DNA of 64,000 bases from Nonomuraea helvata (GTDB lineage Bacteria > Actinomycetota > Actinomycetes > Streptosporangiales > Streptosporangiaceae), in NCBI RefSeq assembly GCF_039535785.1, contig NZ_BAAAXV010000002.1, positions 186,001 through 250,000 on the forward strand, in the 5' to 3' direction. The position numbers were made by a program, and so were the translations under genes. Positions 16,156 through 24,177 of the stretch are shown here, one piece after another; positions within the stretch are counted from its first letter, which is position 1; each line of letters starts with the position of its first letter. The notes under the pieces are model-generated. The model worked only from the letters and a program-made list of their open reading frames with translations, was not told the DNA's origin and searched no databases.

Positions 16156-16788
16156 ATGCCGGGCATGACTGAGGACACCGTTCCGGACACCATCGCGGCC
16201 GAGCAGGTGACCGTCGTCCCCGCCAACGAGGCGTCCTGGGACGACCTGGCCGCGATCTTCGGCACCGACGCGGGCCGGTGCCAGTGCCAGAGGTTCAAGG
16301 TGGTCGGCTGGATCTGGCGCGATTCCACGCAGGAGCAGCGGACCGCGATGCTCCGGGCGCAGACCGCCTGCGGCGATCCGGACGCCGTGGCCACCAGCGG
16401 GCTGGTGGCGTACGTCGGGAACGAGCCCGCCGGCTGGGTCGCGGTCGAGCCGCGGACGGCCTATCCCAAGCTGCGTACCTCTCGTGTCCCGTGGGCCGGC
16501 CGCTCCGAGGACAAGGACGACGACGGTGTCTGGGCGGTGACCTGCCTCGTGATCCGCAAACGCTATCGGGGCCGCGGCCTGACCTATCCCCTCGCCCAGG
16601 CCACGATCGGCTTCGCCCGTGAGCACGGAGCGCGGGCGCTCGAGGCGTACCCGATGATCACGCAGCCGGGCAAGGAGATCACCTGGGGCGAGCTGCACGT
16701 GGGAGCCCGTCAGGTCTTCGAGGAGGCCGGGTTCGAGGAGGTCAGCCACCCCACCGTACGGCGGGTGGTCATGCGGGTGGACCTCTGA
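16156..16788 (+). CDS. GNAT-family N-acetyltransferase
   Basis: 210 residues; ATG 16165 is an alternative start. The acetyl-CoA binding stretch is visible as VTCLVIRKRYRGRGLTYPLA (the R-x-x-G-x-G/A loop), with a downstream beta-bulge region and the FEEAGFEEV element. An early cysteine-rich motif, GRCQCQRFK, is typical of a group of actinobacterial GNAT proteins of unknown substrate. A single gene with its own upstream gap, not coupled to P450 or argG. Confidence 0.88.
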   Translation: MPGMTEDTVPDTIAAEQVTVVPANEASWDDLAAIFGTDAGRCQCQRFKVVGWIWRDSTQEQRTAMLRAQTACGDPDAVATSGLVAYVGNEPAGWVAVEPRTAYPKLRTSRVPWAGRSEDKDDDGVWAVTCLVIRKRYRGRGLTYPLAQATIGFAREHGARALEAYPMITQPGKEITWGELHVGARQVFEEAGFEEVSHPTVRRVVMRVDL

Positions 16789-16849
16789 CCGACCTTCTGA
16801 CCGAGCATCAGACGACAGGGCGACGCGCGGCGAAGAAGCCACCCCAGCG

Positions 16850-16880
16850 TTGCATGGCCATGCATTGGTATGTATATACT
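16850..16880 (+). promoter_or_regulatory. argG promoter with ArgR-like palindrome
   Basis: TGCATGGCCATGCA (16851-16864) is a perfect 14-bp palindrome with the TGCAT half-sites expected of an actinobacterial ARG box, followed by a second, weaker half-site around 16868-16879. TTGCAT (16850-16855) can serve as -35 and TATACT (16875-16880) as -10. The -10 ends only seven bases before the GTG start codon, so the transcript would be leaderless. ArgR bound here would cover the -35. Confidence 0.7.
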
Positions 16881-16887
16881 TCTACTC

Positions 16888-18345
16888 GTGTCCAAGATGC
16901 TCACCTCCCTGCCTGTCGGCGAACGCGTCGGGATCGCCTTCTCCGGCGGCCTCGACACCTCGGTAGCGGTCGCGTGGATGCGCGAGAAGGGTGCGGTGCC
17001 GTGCACCTATACCGCTGACATCGGCCAGTACGACGAGCCCGACATCGGCTCGGTGCCCGGTCGCGCCAAGGCGTACGGCGCGGAGGTCGCCCGGCTGGTC
17101 GACTGCCGGGCGGCCCTCGTGGAGGAAGGGCTCGCGGCCCTGGCCTGCGGGGCGTTCCACATCCGCTCCGGCGGCCGCACCTACTTCAACACCACCCCGC
17201 TCGGGCGGGCCGTCACGGGCACCCTGCTGGTGCGCGCGATGCTCGACGACGCGGTGCAGATCTGGGGCGACGGCTCCACCTTCAAGGGCAACGACATCGA
17301 GCGGTTCTACCGTTACGGCCTGCTCGCCAACCCCTCCCTGCGGATCTACAAGCCGTGGCTGGACGCCGACTTCGTCAGCGAGCTCGGCGGCCGCAAGGAG
17401 ATGTCCGAGTGGCTGCTCGCCCACGGCCTGCCCTACCGCGACAGCACGGAGAAGGCCTACTCCACCGACGCGAACATCTGGGGCGCGACCCACGAGGCCA
17501 AGGCGCTCGAGCACCTCGACGCGGGCATCGAGATCGTCGATCCGATCATGGGCGTGCGGTTCTGGGACCCCGCCGTCGAGATCGACGCCGAGGACGTCAC
17601 GATCGGCTTCGAGCAAGGGCGGCCGGTCACCATCAACGGCAAGGAGTTCCCCTCCGCCGTCGACCTGGTGCTGGAGGCCAACGCCATCGGCGGCCGGCAC
17701 GGCATGGGCATGTCCGACCAGATCGAGAACCGCGTCATCGAGGCCAAGAGCCGGGGCATCTACGAGGCGCCGGGCATGGCGCTGCTGCACGCGGCGTACG
17801 AGCGGCTGGTCAACGCCATCCACAACGAGGACACCCTCGCCTCCTACCACAACGAGGGCCGCAAGCTCGGCAGGCTCATGTACGAGGGCCGCTGGCTGGA
17901 CCCGCAGGCGCTGATGCTGCGCGAGTCGCTGCAGCGCTGGGTCGGCGCGGCGGTCACCGGCGAGGTGACGCTGCGGCTGCGGCGCGGCGAGGACTACTCC
18001 ATCCTGGAGACGTCCGGGCCGGCCTTCAGCTATCACCCGGACAAGCTCTCCATGGAGCGCACCGAGGACGCCGCGTTCGGGCCGCTCGACCGCATCGGCC
18101 AGCTGACCATGCGCAACCTCGACATCGCCGACTCCCGTGCCAAGCTGGAGCAGTACGCCAGGCTCGGCCTGGTCGGCAGCGGGCACCCGACGTTGATCGG
18201 CGCTGCTCAGGCGGCTGCCACGGGGCTGATCGGCGCGATGCCCGAGGGCGGGGCCGAGGCGATCGCCTCCCGCGGTGAGGACGTCGAAGTTCCGGACGAC
18301 GACGAGCTGCTCGACCACGCCGCGATGGAGTCCGGCACCGACTGA
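16888..18345 (+). CDS. argG: Argininosuccinate synthase (long type)
   Basis: 485 residues from GTG 16888. I chose this start because the family begins (M)SKxLTSLPxGERVG and because the promoter predicts transcription starting at that codon; an in-frame ATG at 16870 lies inside the promoter. The N-terminal PP-loop AFSGGLDTSVA binds ATP. The enzyme joins citrulline and aspartate to argininosuccinate, the penultimate arginine step. Length and sequence fit the longer ArgG subtype found in E. coli-like and some actinobacterial genomes. It is not clustered with other arg genes. A strong terminator follows at 18360. Confidence 0.95.
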   Translation: MSKMLTSLPVGERVGIAFSGGLDTSVAVAWMREKGAVPCTYTADIGQYDEPDIGSVPGRAKAYGAEVARLVDCRAALVEEGLAALACGAFHIRSGGRTYFNTTPLGRAVTGTLLVRAMLDDAVQIWGDGSTFKGNDIERFYRYGLLANPSLRIYKPWLDADFVSELGGRKEMSEWLLAHGLPYRDSTEKAYSTDANIWGATHEAKALEHLDAGIEIVDPIMGVRFWDPAVEIDAEDVTIGFEQGRPVTINGKEFPSAVDLVLEANAIGGRHGMGMSDQIENRVIEAKSRGIYEAPGMALLHAAYERLVNAIHNEDTLASYHNEGRKLGRLMYEGRWLDPQALMLRESLQRWVGAAVTGEVTLRLRRGEDYSILETSGPAFSYHPDKLSMERTEDAAFGPLDRIGQLTMRNLDIADSRAKLEQYARLGLVGSGHPTLIGAAQAAATGLIGAMPEGGAEAIASRGEDVEVPDDDELLDHAAMESGTD

Positions 18346-18359
18346 CCGGCGCGACAGAG

Positions 18360-18395
18360 CGCTCATCCCGGAGCGGGGCCGTTCCGGGATGAGCG
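18360..18395 (+). terminator. Rho-independent-type hairpin after argG
   Basis: Perfect 13-bp arms CGCTCATCCCGGA (18360-18372) and TCCGGGATGAGCG (18383-18395) around a 10-base loop, beginning 15 bases after the argG stop. No T-tract follows, as is usual in high-GC actinomycetes. Confidence 0.85.
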
Positions 18396-18596
18396 CGAGC
18401 GTGGAGGCGACGGGGTCGAGCTCGTCGTCGACGACCTTCTCCCGCACCACGGCGCCCGGCTCGGCGTGCAGGACGACGAGTGTTACCTCGGTGGAGCTGG
18501 CTAGGGTACTGATCATGGCTGATGATCTGCATAGTGAGCCATCCCTGGGGAATGAGAACTTGGCCCGTGGGCAAGCCGATGAGAGGCTACGACTCC
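18396..18596. other. Intergenic stretch, no gene supported
   Basis: Two hundred bases between the argG terminator and the WD40 fragment. A minus-strand reading from ATG 18516 (MISTLASSTEVTLVVLHAEP) looks protein-like for about 45 codons but runs on antisense through the terminator and argG. It is at most the stump of a lost gene. Confidence 0.35.
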
Positions 18597-18803
18597 ATGA
18601 ACGGAGTGGCCACGATGGCGGTGGACGGCCGCCCTCACGCCATCACCGCCGGCGTTTCGGTAGCCCAAGTCTGGGACCTGATCACCCGTGAGCAGGTAGG
18701 CCGGGAGCTGATATTTCCCTCGGGGATCGGTGCACTGGCTGTGGCATCGGATGACCGCTTGGTGGTGGGCGGCGGCGAACTCGTTGTACTGACTCGCCGC
18801 TGA
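18597..18803 (+). pseudogene. WD40-repeat protein C-terminal fragment
   Basis: 68 codons encode about one and a half WD40 blades: DGRPHAITAGVSVAQVWDL, GALAVASDDRLVVGGG and a terminal ELVVLTRR. That ending is typical of the last blade of actinobacterial WD40 proteins, so this is the 3' remnant of a much longer gene. It is unrelated in detail to the 15-blade protein at the window start. From 18804 to 19058 I see no convincing gene. Confidence 0.6.
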
Positions 18804-19058
18804 CCGCATCCCGATCGACCTGCGGCTCGAACACGGCTCCGCGATGATCGCCCTGCCGCCCGGCGCCGCCGCGAACGCCGACAGAGTGCGTACCGGATGG
18901 GGCAGGGTGACGTGGACGCGGCGGGCCGGGCGCGCCCCAGCGCACTGCATATGAACGTCACCGACCGGATCACCTACGGCCGCTTGCGGATCCGGAACTC
19001 GCGCAGCCGATGAGGGCGTCGATGTCCTTGGCCTGGGAGTGTGAAAGGACGGGAAAAG

Positions 19059-20237
19059 TCAGTCCCGACCGAGCCACAGGTCGGGGCCGAACACCTCGTA
19101 GTGGATGTCGGAGCCTGGTACGCCGCGCCGGAGCAGCTGGGACCGGAGGCCGCGCATGAACGGCAGCGGCCCGCAGAGGTAGGCCACCGTCCGGGCGGGC
19201 AGGTCGATCTCGCTCAGGTCGACGAGGCCGGTACGGGGAGCCGGCCGGCAGTCGCAGTCGCACGACTCCTCGTACCAACGGTGCAGGACGCCGCGGGGCA
19301 GCGCGTCGACCAGCCGGGTGAGCTCCTCGCGGTGGGCGTGGTCGGCCGCGGTGCGGTCGGCGTGGACGACGGTGACCTGACGCGTGGACCGCGTGGCCAC
19401 GAGGTGGTCGACCATGGACAGGATGGGCGTGACGCCGATGCCGGCCGAGGCCAGCAGCAAGGGCGTGTCACCTGGGGACAGGGTCAGGTCACCGAACGGC
19501 CTGGAGATCGTCAGCTGGTCGCCTTCCCGGAGATTGGCGTGCAACCAGTTCGACACCTCGCCCTCCGGGTCGTCGCCCCCGCCTGCGCGCTTGACGGTGA
19601 TCCGCAGGTCGCCTCGTTCGGGGGAACGGGAGAGGCTGTACTGCCGGATCTGGCGGGCGCCGTCGGGGAGCGTGACCGCGACGCTGATGTACTGGCCGGG
19701 CCTGAAGGGCAGCATGACCGGCGGCCTGAGGGTGACGGAGATCGTCTCGGCGCTTTCGGCGCGCCGGCTCAGCACCGTGGCCACGGTCCAGTGGTCACCC
19801 GGTTCGCCGAGGTCGGTCTCCAGAGCGATGAGCGCGTCCGCCATCAGCTGGTAGACCTCGTCCCAGGCGCTGGCCACCTCCGGAGTGACGGCCTCGCCGA
19901 GTACGTCGACGATGGCGGCGAAGAGGTACTTGCGGACGATCTCGTACTGATCGGGGGTGACGCCGAGCGAGGCGTGCTTGTTGGCGATCCTGGAGAGCAT
20001 GGCCTCCGGCCGTTCGCCGGGGCGTTCCACCAGGAGGCCGGCGAAGGCGGCGATCGATCCGGCGAGCGCGCTGCGTTGTTCGCCGTTGGCCTGGTTGCCG
20101 CGGTTGAACAGGTTCCTCTGGAGCTCGGGATGCTCGGCGAACATCGTGGCGTAGAAACGTGCGGCGATGTCCTCGATGGCGCCGCCGATCACGGGCAAGC
20201 TGGCTCGGACGACCGCCGCCGACTCTGGAGAGAGCAT
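19059..20237 (-). CDS. hmp: Flavohemoprotein (nitric oxide dioxygenase)
   Basis: 392 residues. Globin domain at 1 to about 140 with the proximal heme His in NKHASLG (His88) and the B10 Tyr in RFYATMF. The FAD-binding barrel carries RQYSLS, and the NAD(P)H domain carries ASAGIGVTPILSM and the C-terminal YEVFGPD. It converts NO and O2 to nitrate at the expense of NAD(P)H in the cytoplasm. AAGGAGG lies just upstream of ATG 20237. An NsrR-type site lies 10 bases upstream of the start, and the NsrR gene follows at once, so the pair is an NO-stress module. Confidence 0.95.
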   Translation of the reverse strand: MLSPESAAVVRASLPVIGGAIEDIAARFYATMFAEHPELQRNLFNRGNQANGEQRSALAGSIAAFAGLLVERPGERPEAMLSRIANKHASLGVTPDQYEIVRKYLFAAIVDVLGEAVTPEVASAWDEVYQLMADALIALETDLGEPGDHWTVATVLSRRAESAETISVTLRPPVMLPFRPGQYISVAVTLPDGARQIRQYSLSRSPERGDLRITVKRAGGGDDPEGEVSNWLHANLREGDQLTISRPFGDLTLSPGDTPLLLASAGIGVTPILSMVDHLVATRSTRQVTVVHADRTAADHAHREELTRLVDALPRGVLHRWYEESCDCDCRPAPRTGLVDLSEIDLPARTVAYLCGPLPFMRGLRSQLLRRGVPGSDIHYEVFGPDLWLGRD

Positions 20238-20247
20238 GAGCCTCCTT

Positions 20248-20270
20248 AATCAGTAAATGATCTTCATATT
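20248..20270 (-). promoter_or_regulatory. NsrR-type operator upstream of hmp
   Basis: On the minus strand this 23-base site reads AATATGAAG, ATCATTTAC, TGATT. It matches the site at 20749-20771 at 17 of 23 positions, including the shared ATCAT-TAC core, and resembles the NsrR sites I recall upstream of hmpA genes in Streptomyces. Its position between hmp and its promoter region fits repression relieved by NO. Confidence 0.75.
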
Positions 20271-20304
20271 TGAAGAGCAAGGGAAACCGGATGGCCGCAG
20301 CTGC

Positions 20305-20733
20305 TCATTTGAGGCCGAGCAGGACCGGGCCGGTCGGTGAGGCGACCAGATCGGCCACGGTGAGCGGGTCGAGCGAGGCGTAGAAGGCCGACTGCGCGGC
20401 GCGCAGCGCGCCGCGCAGTCGGCAGGCCGCACGCAGCGGGCACGGGGTCTCCCCCTCACACGTCACGATCTCCTCCTCGCCCTCCAGCTCACGGACCAGC
20501 CAGCCGAGCGAGGCCGCCCGTCCCAGGGCGGTCAGCTCCAGGCCCCCTCCGTGGCCTCGGCGCGCCTCCACCACCCCGAGCTGCCGGAGCCGGGCAATGG
20601 CCTTGGCCGTGTGGGTGTAGGGGATGGACATCGCCTCGGCCACCTGTCGGGTGGTGAGCGTGGCACCCTGCTCCAGGACCGCCAGGCGCATGACGGCGCG
20701 GAGCGACAGATCCGTGAACTTCGTCAGTCGCAC
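20305..20733 (-). CDS. nsrR: Rrf2-family NO-sensing repressor NsrR
   Basis: 142 residues from GTG 20733. The N-terminal winged helix (DLSLRAVMRLAVLEQGA; LTTRQVAEAMSIPYTHTAKA) is followed by the three conserved cysteines in CEGETPCPLRAAC, which ligate the [4Fe-4S] cluster that reacts with NO. It lies just upstream of hmp, separated by 67 bases containing one NsrR-like site, and has another site 16 bases before its own start, implying autorepression. Confidence 0.93.
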   Translation of the reverse strand: MRLTKFTDLSLRAVMRLAVLEQGATLTTRQVAEAMSIPYTHTAKAIARLRQLGVVEARRGHGGGLELTALGRAASLGWLVRELEGEEEIVTCEGETPCPLRAACRLRGALRAAQSAFYASLDPLTVADLVASPTGPVLLGLK

Positions 20734-20748
20734 GCCACGATGCTAACA

Positions 20749-20771
20749 AATTTGATTATCATCTACCAATT
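20749..20771 (+). promoter_or_regulatory. NsrR-type operator between nsrR and the flavoenzyme gene
   Basis: The 23-base site contains AATTTGATT followed by ATCATCTACCAATT, very close to the S. coelicolor hmpA1 site as I remember it. It lies 16 bases upstream of nsrR and 98 bases upstream of the divergent flavoenzyme start, so it may control both. Confidence 0.75.
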
Positions 20772-20868
20772 AAGGATATTCCGGTCCCGTCATCGGTTCT
20801 GGACAAGGCGGTACTTACGTGATCTGACGGAGTTAGAGCGCCGACGATCAGAACAGGAGCACCTGGAC

Positions 20869-22032
20869 ATGAGCGACACGCTGCGACTCCACACCGCCGG
20901 CACGACCCTGTTGGAGCGGGCCCGCGGCCTGCGCCCGCTGATCGAGCGCGAGGCGGACGCGGCCGAGGCGCAGGGCAGGCTCACCGCTGCCGTCGTGGAC
21001 GCCCTGCACGAGGCAGGAATCTTCGGCATCTGGGTTCCCGTGCCGCTCGGCGGCTCCGAGCTCTCCCCCCGGGAGCTCATCGCCGTCTTCGAGGAGCTCT
21101 CGTACGCCGACCCCTCGACGGGCTGGGTGGTCATGGCCACCACCCTGGAGAACGGCACGGCCGGCGCCTACCTGGACGACGACGCCGTCGAGCGGATCTT
21201 CGCGGGCGCGCGGACGCCGCTCATCGCGGGCCAGGGCACCCGGCCGGGCACCGCCGTACGCGAGGACGGCGGCTTCCGCCTGAGCGGGCAGTGGAGCTTC
21301 GCCTCCGGCATGCTGCACGCCCAGTACGCCCACAGCCTGGGCGCCATCGAGGGCACCGACGAGGTCCGGATCTTCATCACCCCGGTAGCGGACGTCAAGA
21401 TGCTCGGCAACTGGGACGTCCTGGGCCTGCGCGCGACGGGCAGCATCGACTATGTCATCGAGGACGCCTTCGTACCGGAGTCGCAGACGCACGTCTTCGA
21501 CCAGGACGAGCCGTTGCGCGGCGGCGCGATCTTCCGGCTCGGCCTGGTCGACCAGGCGCTGATCTGCCACTCCGCCTGGGCGCTCGGCGTCGGCCGCCGG
21601 CTGCTCGACGAGCTGGCCGGCTACGTCGTGGCGCGGACCGGGCGGCCCGGCCAGATCGCCGGCAGCGACGCCTTCCACGCCGACTTCGCCCGCGCCGAGG
21701 CGACGTTCCGCGCGGCGAAGGCTCTGGTGCACGAGACGTGGGACGACGTGGAACGCACCCTGGACGCGGGCCGCCACCTCGACGTGCGCCAGGACACGAT
21801 GGTGCGGCTCTCTCTCAACCACGTCACGTGGACGGTCGCCGAGGTGGCCCGGTTCGTCTACGCGTCGGGCGGCACGACGGCCGTGCGCGACGGGCTGATC
21901 CAGCGGCTGTTCAGGGACGTTCACACCGGCACCGCGCACATCACCTCGAGCCCGCTGGCGCTCCAGGCGTGCGGCCGCGAGCTGGCGGGCCTGGCTCCGG
22001 GGCAGTCCTGGGCGCTCATGGCCCTGGAGTGA
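20869..22032 (+). CDS. Acyl-CoA dehydrogenase-superfamily flavoprotein (HsaA/DszC-like monooxygenase group)
   Basis: 387 residues from ATG 20869, preceded by AGGAG. The acyl-CoA dehydrogenase fold is seen in EELSYADPSTGWVVMATT, the SGQWSFASGMLHAQY middle-domain motif, LGLRATGS and a C-terminal helical domain. The GxWxFASG pattern is typical of flavin-dependent group D monooxygenases and some nitroalkane-oxidising relatives. The catalytic base Glu of true acyl-CoA dehydrogenases is not obvious. In-frame codons upstream to 20551 are antisense to nsrR and not coding. It shares the NsrR site with nsrR, so a role in nitrosative stress or nitro-compound handling is possible but unproven. Confidence 0.8.
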   Translation: MSDTLRLHTAGTTLLERARGLRPLIEREADAAEAQGRLTAAVVDALHEAGIFGIWVPVPLGGSELSPRELIAVFEELSYADPSTGWVVMATTLENGTAGAYLDDDAVERIFAGARTPLIAGQGTRPGTAVREDGGFRLSGQWSFASGMLHAQYAHSLGAIEGTDEVRIFITPVADVKMLGNWDVLGLRATGSIDYVIEDAFVPESQTHVFDQDEPLRGGAIFRLGLVDQALICHSAWALGVGRRLLDELAGYVVARTGRPGQIAGSDAFHADFARAEATFRAAKALVHETWDDVERTLDAGRHLDVRQDTMVRLSLNHVTWTVAEVARFVYASGGTTAVRDGLIQRLFRDVHTGTAHITSSPLALQACGRELAGLAPGQSWALMALE

Positions 22033-22039
22033 TCCACTA

Positions 22040-22081
22040 TTGACACTTTCCCGCCGAGCGGAAAAGATACGGTCGTCCGTA
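22040..22081 (+). promoter_or_regulatory. Promoter and dyad operator of the glycoside operon
   Basis: TTGACA at 22040-22045 is followed by a poor -10 around 22063-22069 and an inverted repeat TACGGTCGTCCGTA (arms TACGG/CCGTA) at 22068-22081, at the expected transcription start. This places a symmetric site where the GntR/UTRA regulator encoded 19 bases downstream could repress its own operon. Confidence 0.6.
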
Positions 22082-22099
22082 CAACTTAGGCGGGGATGG

Positions 22100-22867
22100 A
22101 TGACCGACTGGGAACACAGGCTCGCGCTCGACCCGTCCGCCGCGGTGCCGCTCTACTACCAGCTGCGCGAGCGGCTGCGGGCGGCGATCCGCGACTGCGA
22201 GCCCGACACGATGATCCCCGCCGAGAAGGACCTCATGGCCTACGCGGGGGTGAGCAGGGCGACGGCCCGCCGGGCGATCGGCGACCTGGTGCAGGAGGGC
22301 CTGCTGGTGGCCCGGCAAGGGAGCGGGACCTACACCGCGCCGCTGGCTGTGGCCCCCGAGCTGGGCTCGCGGCCGGTCGGGTTCACCGAGACGATGGCGC
22401 GGCTGGGCCGCAAGCCCACGACGCAGCTGCTCAGAGCCGGTCTCCAGCACGCCGGGCCCGACGTCGCCGTCGCGCTCGGCGTGCGGGAGCGCCAGGAGGT
22501 CGTCTTCGTCGAGCGGCTGCGCCTGCTCGAAGGCGTGCCGTGCATGCTGGAGAGCGCCCACCTGCCCGTCGAGCTGGTCCCCGGCATCCTCGACGAGGAT
22601 CTCACCGGCTCCCTGTACGACCTGCTGCGCACCAAGTACGGCCTGACCCCCGCGAGCGGCCGGGAGACGATCGGCGCGGTCAACGCCGACTACCGGCTCG
22701 CCGAGCTGCTGCGCGTCCCCATGGCCGCGGCCCTGCTCGCCACCGCGCGCAGCACGTGCACCGAGAGCGGGATCGCGCTCGAATACACCATCCGCCACGC
22801 TCGCGGCGACCTCACCGTGTTCTCCGTGGAGCTCAACGACGCCAAGAACGCGCTGATGGGCCAGTAG
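22100..22867 (+). CDS. GntR-family regulator with UTRA domain
   Basis: 255 residues from ATG 22100. Winged helix at about 10-75 (PLYYQLRERLRAAI, MIPAEKDLMAYAGVSRATA, GLLVARQGSGTY), then the HutC/UTRA ligand-binding domain (VFVERLRLLEGVPCMLESAH; LYDLLRTKYGL). Proteins of this type, such as DasR, are released from DNA by phosphosugars. It heads a ten-gene cluster for glycoside uptake and breakdown, so a phosphorylated product of the ROK kinase is a plausible effector (inference). The longer frame from 22040 overlaps the promoter. Confidence 0.92.
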   Translation: MTDWEHRLALDPSAAVPLYYQLRERLRAAIRDCEPDTMIPAEKDLMAYAGVSRATARRAIGDLVQEGLLVARQGSGTYTAPLAVAPELGSRPVGFTETMARLGRKPTTQLLRAGLQHAGPDVAVALGVRERQEVVFVERLRLLEGVPCMLESAHLPVELVPGILDEDLTGSLYDLLRTKYGLTPASGRETIGAVNADYRLAELLRVPMAAALLATARSTCTESGIALEYTIRHARGDLTVFSVELNDAKNALMGQ

Positions 22868-22890
22868 CCCCCATAACCGGGAGGTCGCGC

Positions 22891-24177
22891 ATGACCAGGT
22901 TGTCCCGCCGTGCCCTGCTCAGAACCGCCACACTCGCGACGGCATCCGGCCTGCTCGCCGCCTGCGGCTCGGACCCGGCCCCCGCGGTCCCCGCCGACGG
23001 GGTGCCGCGGGGGAAGCTCTCCGTCTGGCTGCACCAGACCAAGGCGTACGACAAGGTGTTCAACCCGCTGCTGCACAGCTACGTCCAGGAGTTCGGCGGC
23101 GTGGACGTCACTCCCCTGTACGTGCCGGTCGACAAGCTCGACGCCAAGCTGCTGACCGCGTTCGCCGGCGACGTCCCGCCCGACCTGTTCAAGATCGGCG
23201 GCTGGACCGTCCCCGGCCACGCGCGCAAGGGCAGGCTGGCCCCGATCATGCCGAAGGCCATGGGCGTGGCCGACGAGAAGGCGCTGGTGCAGAAGTACGA
23301 CGAGCATGCGATCGGCTCGCTGTCGTACGACGGCAAACTGTACGGCGTCCCCATCGACTACACGATCTGCTACCTCTACTACCGCAGGGACAGGTTCGCA
23401 GAGGCCGGGCTCGATCCGGACAAGCCGCCCACCACCTGGGAGGAGGTCGCCGAGTACAGCAAGCGGCTGACCTCGGCCGACGGCAAGAAGGTGGGCCTGC
23501 AGTGGATCCTGGGCAATCCGCAGTGGACGCTCATGCAGCTGCTCGCCCTGGTCAAGGGCAAGGGCGGCACGATACTCAGCCCCGACGCCGCCAAGGCCAC
23601 CCTCGCCACGGACCCCGGGATCGAGGCGCTGCGCTACTACGGCGGGCTGGGCAACCCCAAGCTGTCGAACCCGTTATCCGGTTTCGGGCTGTTCGCCACC
23701 GGTGAGGCGGCCATGCTGGTGTCCGGGCTGTTCGCGATGGACCTGTTCCCGACGCTGAACCCCAAGCTCACGTTCGGCAAGGTCTTCGACATCGCGCCGA
23801 TGCCCCGCTGGGAGTCGGGCCCGCCCGTCGCGCCCGCCTACACCTGGGGCTGGGCGGTCGCCAAGAAGTCACGGCTCCAGTACACCGCCTGGCACTTCAT
23901 CGACTACCTCCAGCGCGAGGACGTCGCCGCCACGCAGCTCAAGGACGCCAGCCTGCTCACGCCGGTCAAGGGCTGGGAGAAGCTGCCCGGAGCCGACCAG
24001 AAGGCCATCGAGATCATGGCCGACTCGGCCCCCCACGCCGACTTCGGCCCGCAGACACCGGTCTGGAACGAGATGGCCAAGGCGCTGACCGACGCCGCCG
24101 ACGCGGTGGCGTTCGGCAAGAAGACGCCCGAGCAGGCCGCGGCCGACTTCGACCAGGCGATGCGGATCGCCCTATGA
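22891..24177 (+). CDS. ABC transporter sugar-binding lipoprotein (family 1)
   Basis: 428 residues from ATG 22891. It has a twin-arginine-like start (MTRLSRRALLRTATLATA) and lipobox LLAAC, indicating a lipid-anchored extracellular solute-binding protein. The body has the family 1 pattern (GKLSVWLHQTK; PPDLFKIGGW; GKLYGVPIDYTICYLYYRRD; TTWEEVAEYSKRLTS). It follows the regulator by 23 bases and is coupled by ATGA to the first permease. The ligand is probably an oligosaccharide or glycoside. Confidence 0.92.
   Translation: MTRLSRRALLRTATLATASGLLAACGSDPAPAVPADGVPRGKLSVWLHQTKAYDKVFNPLLHSYVQEFGGVDVTPLYVPVDKLDAKLLTAFAGDVPPDLFKIGGWTVPGHARKGRLAPIMPKAMGVADEKALVQKYDEHAIGSLSYDGKLYGVPIDYTICYLYYRRDRFAEAGLDPDKPPTTWEEVAEYSKRLTSADGKKVGLQWILGNPQWTLMQLLALVKGKGGTILSPDAAKATLATDPGIEALRYYGGLGNPKLSNPLSGFGLFATGEAAMLVSGLFAMDLFPTLNPKLTFGKVFDIAPMPRWESGPPVAPAYTWGWAVAKKSRLQYTAWHFIDYLQREDVAATQLKDASLLTPVKGWEKLPGADQKAIEIMADSAPHADFGPQTPVWNEMAKALTDAADAVAFGKKTPEQAAADFDQAMRIAL

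Noticed and set aside
16882..18516. 544-codon open frame antisense to argG
   Set aside because: argG is unmistakable on the plus strand. The long minus frame is a by-product of GC-rich third positions, with arginine/valine/leucine-rich low-complexity translation.
18396..18516. Small minus-strand gene starting at 18516
   Set aside because: It looks coding for about 45 codons but runs through the argG terminator and antisense to argG. No family recognised and no proper end.
22096..24177. Single long plus frame joining the regulator region to the binding protein
   Set aside because: The first part is out of frame with the GntR protein and meaningless. The real binding protein starts at 22891 with a lipoprotein signal.
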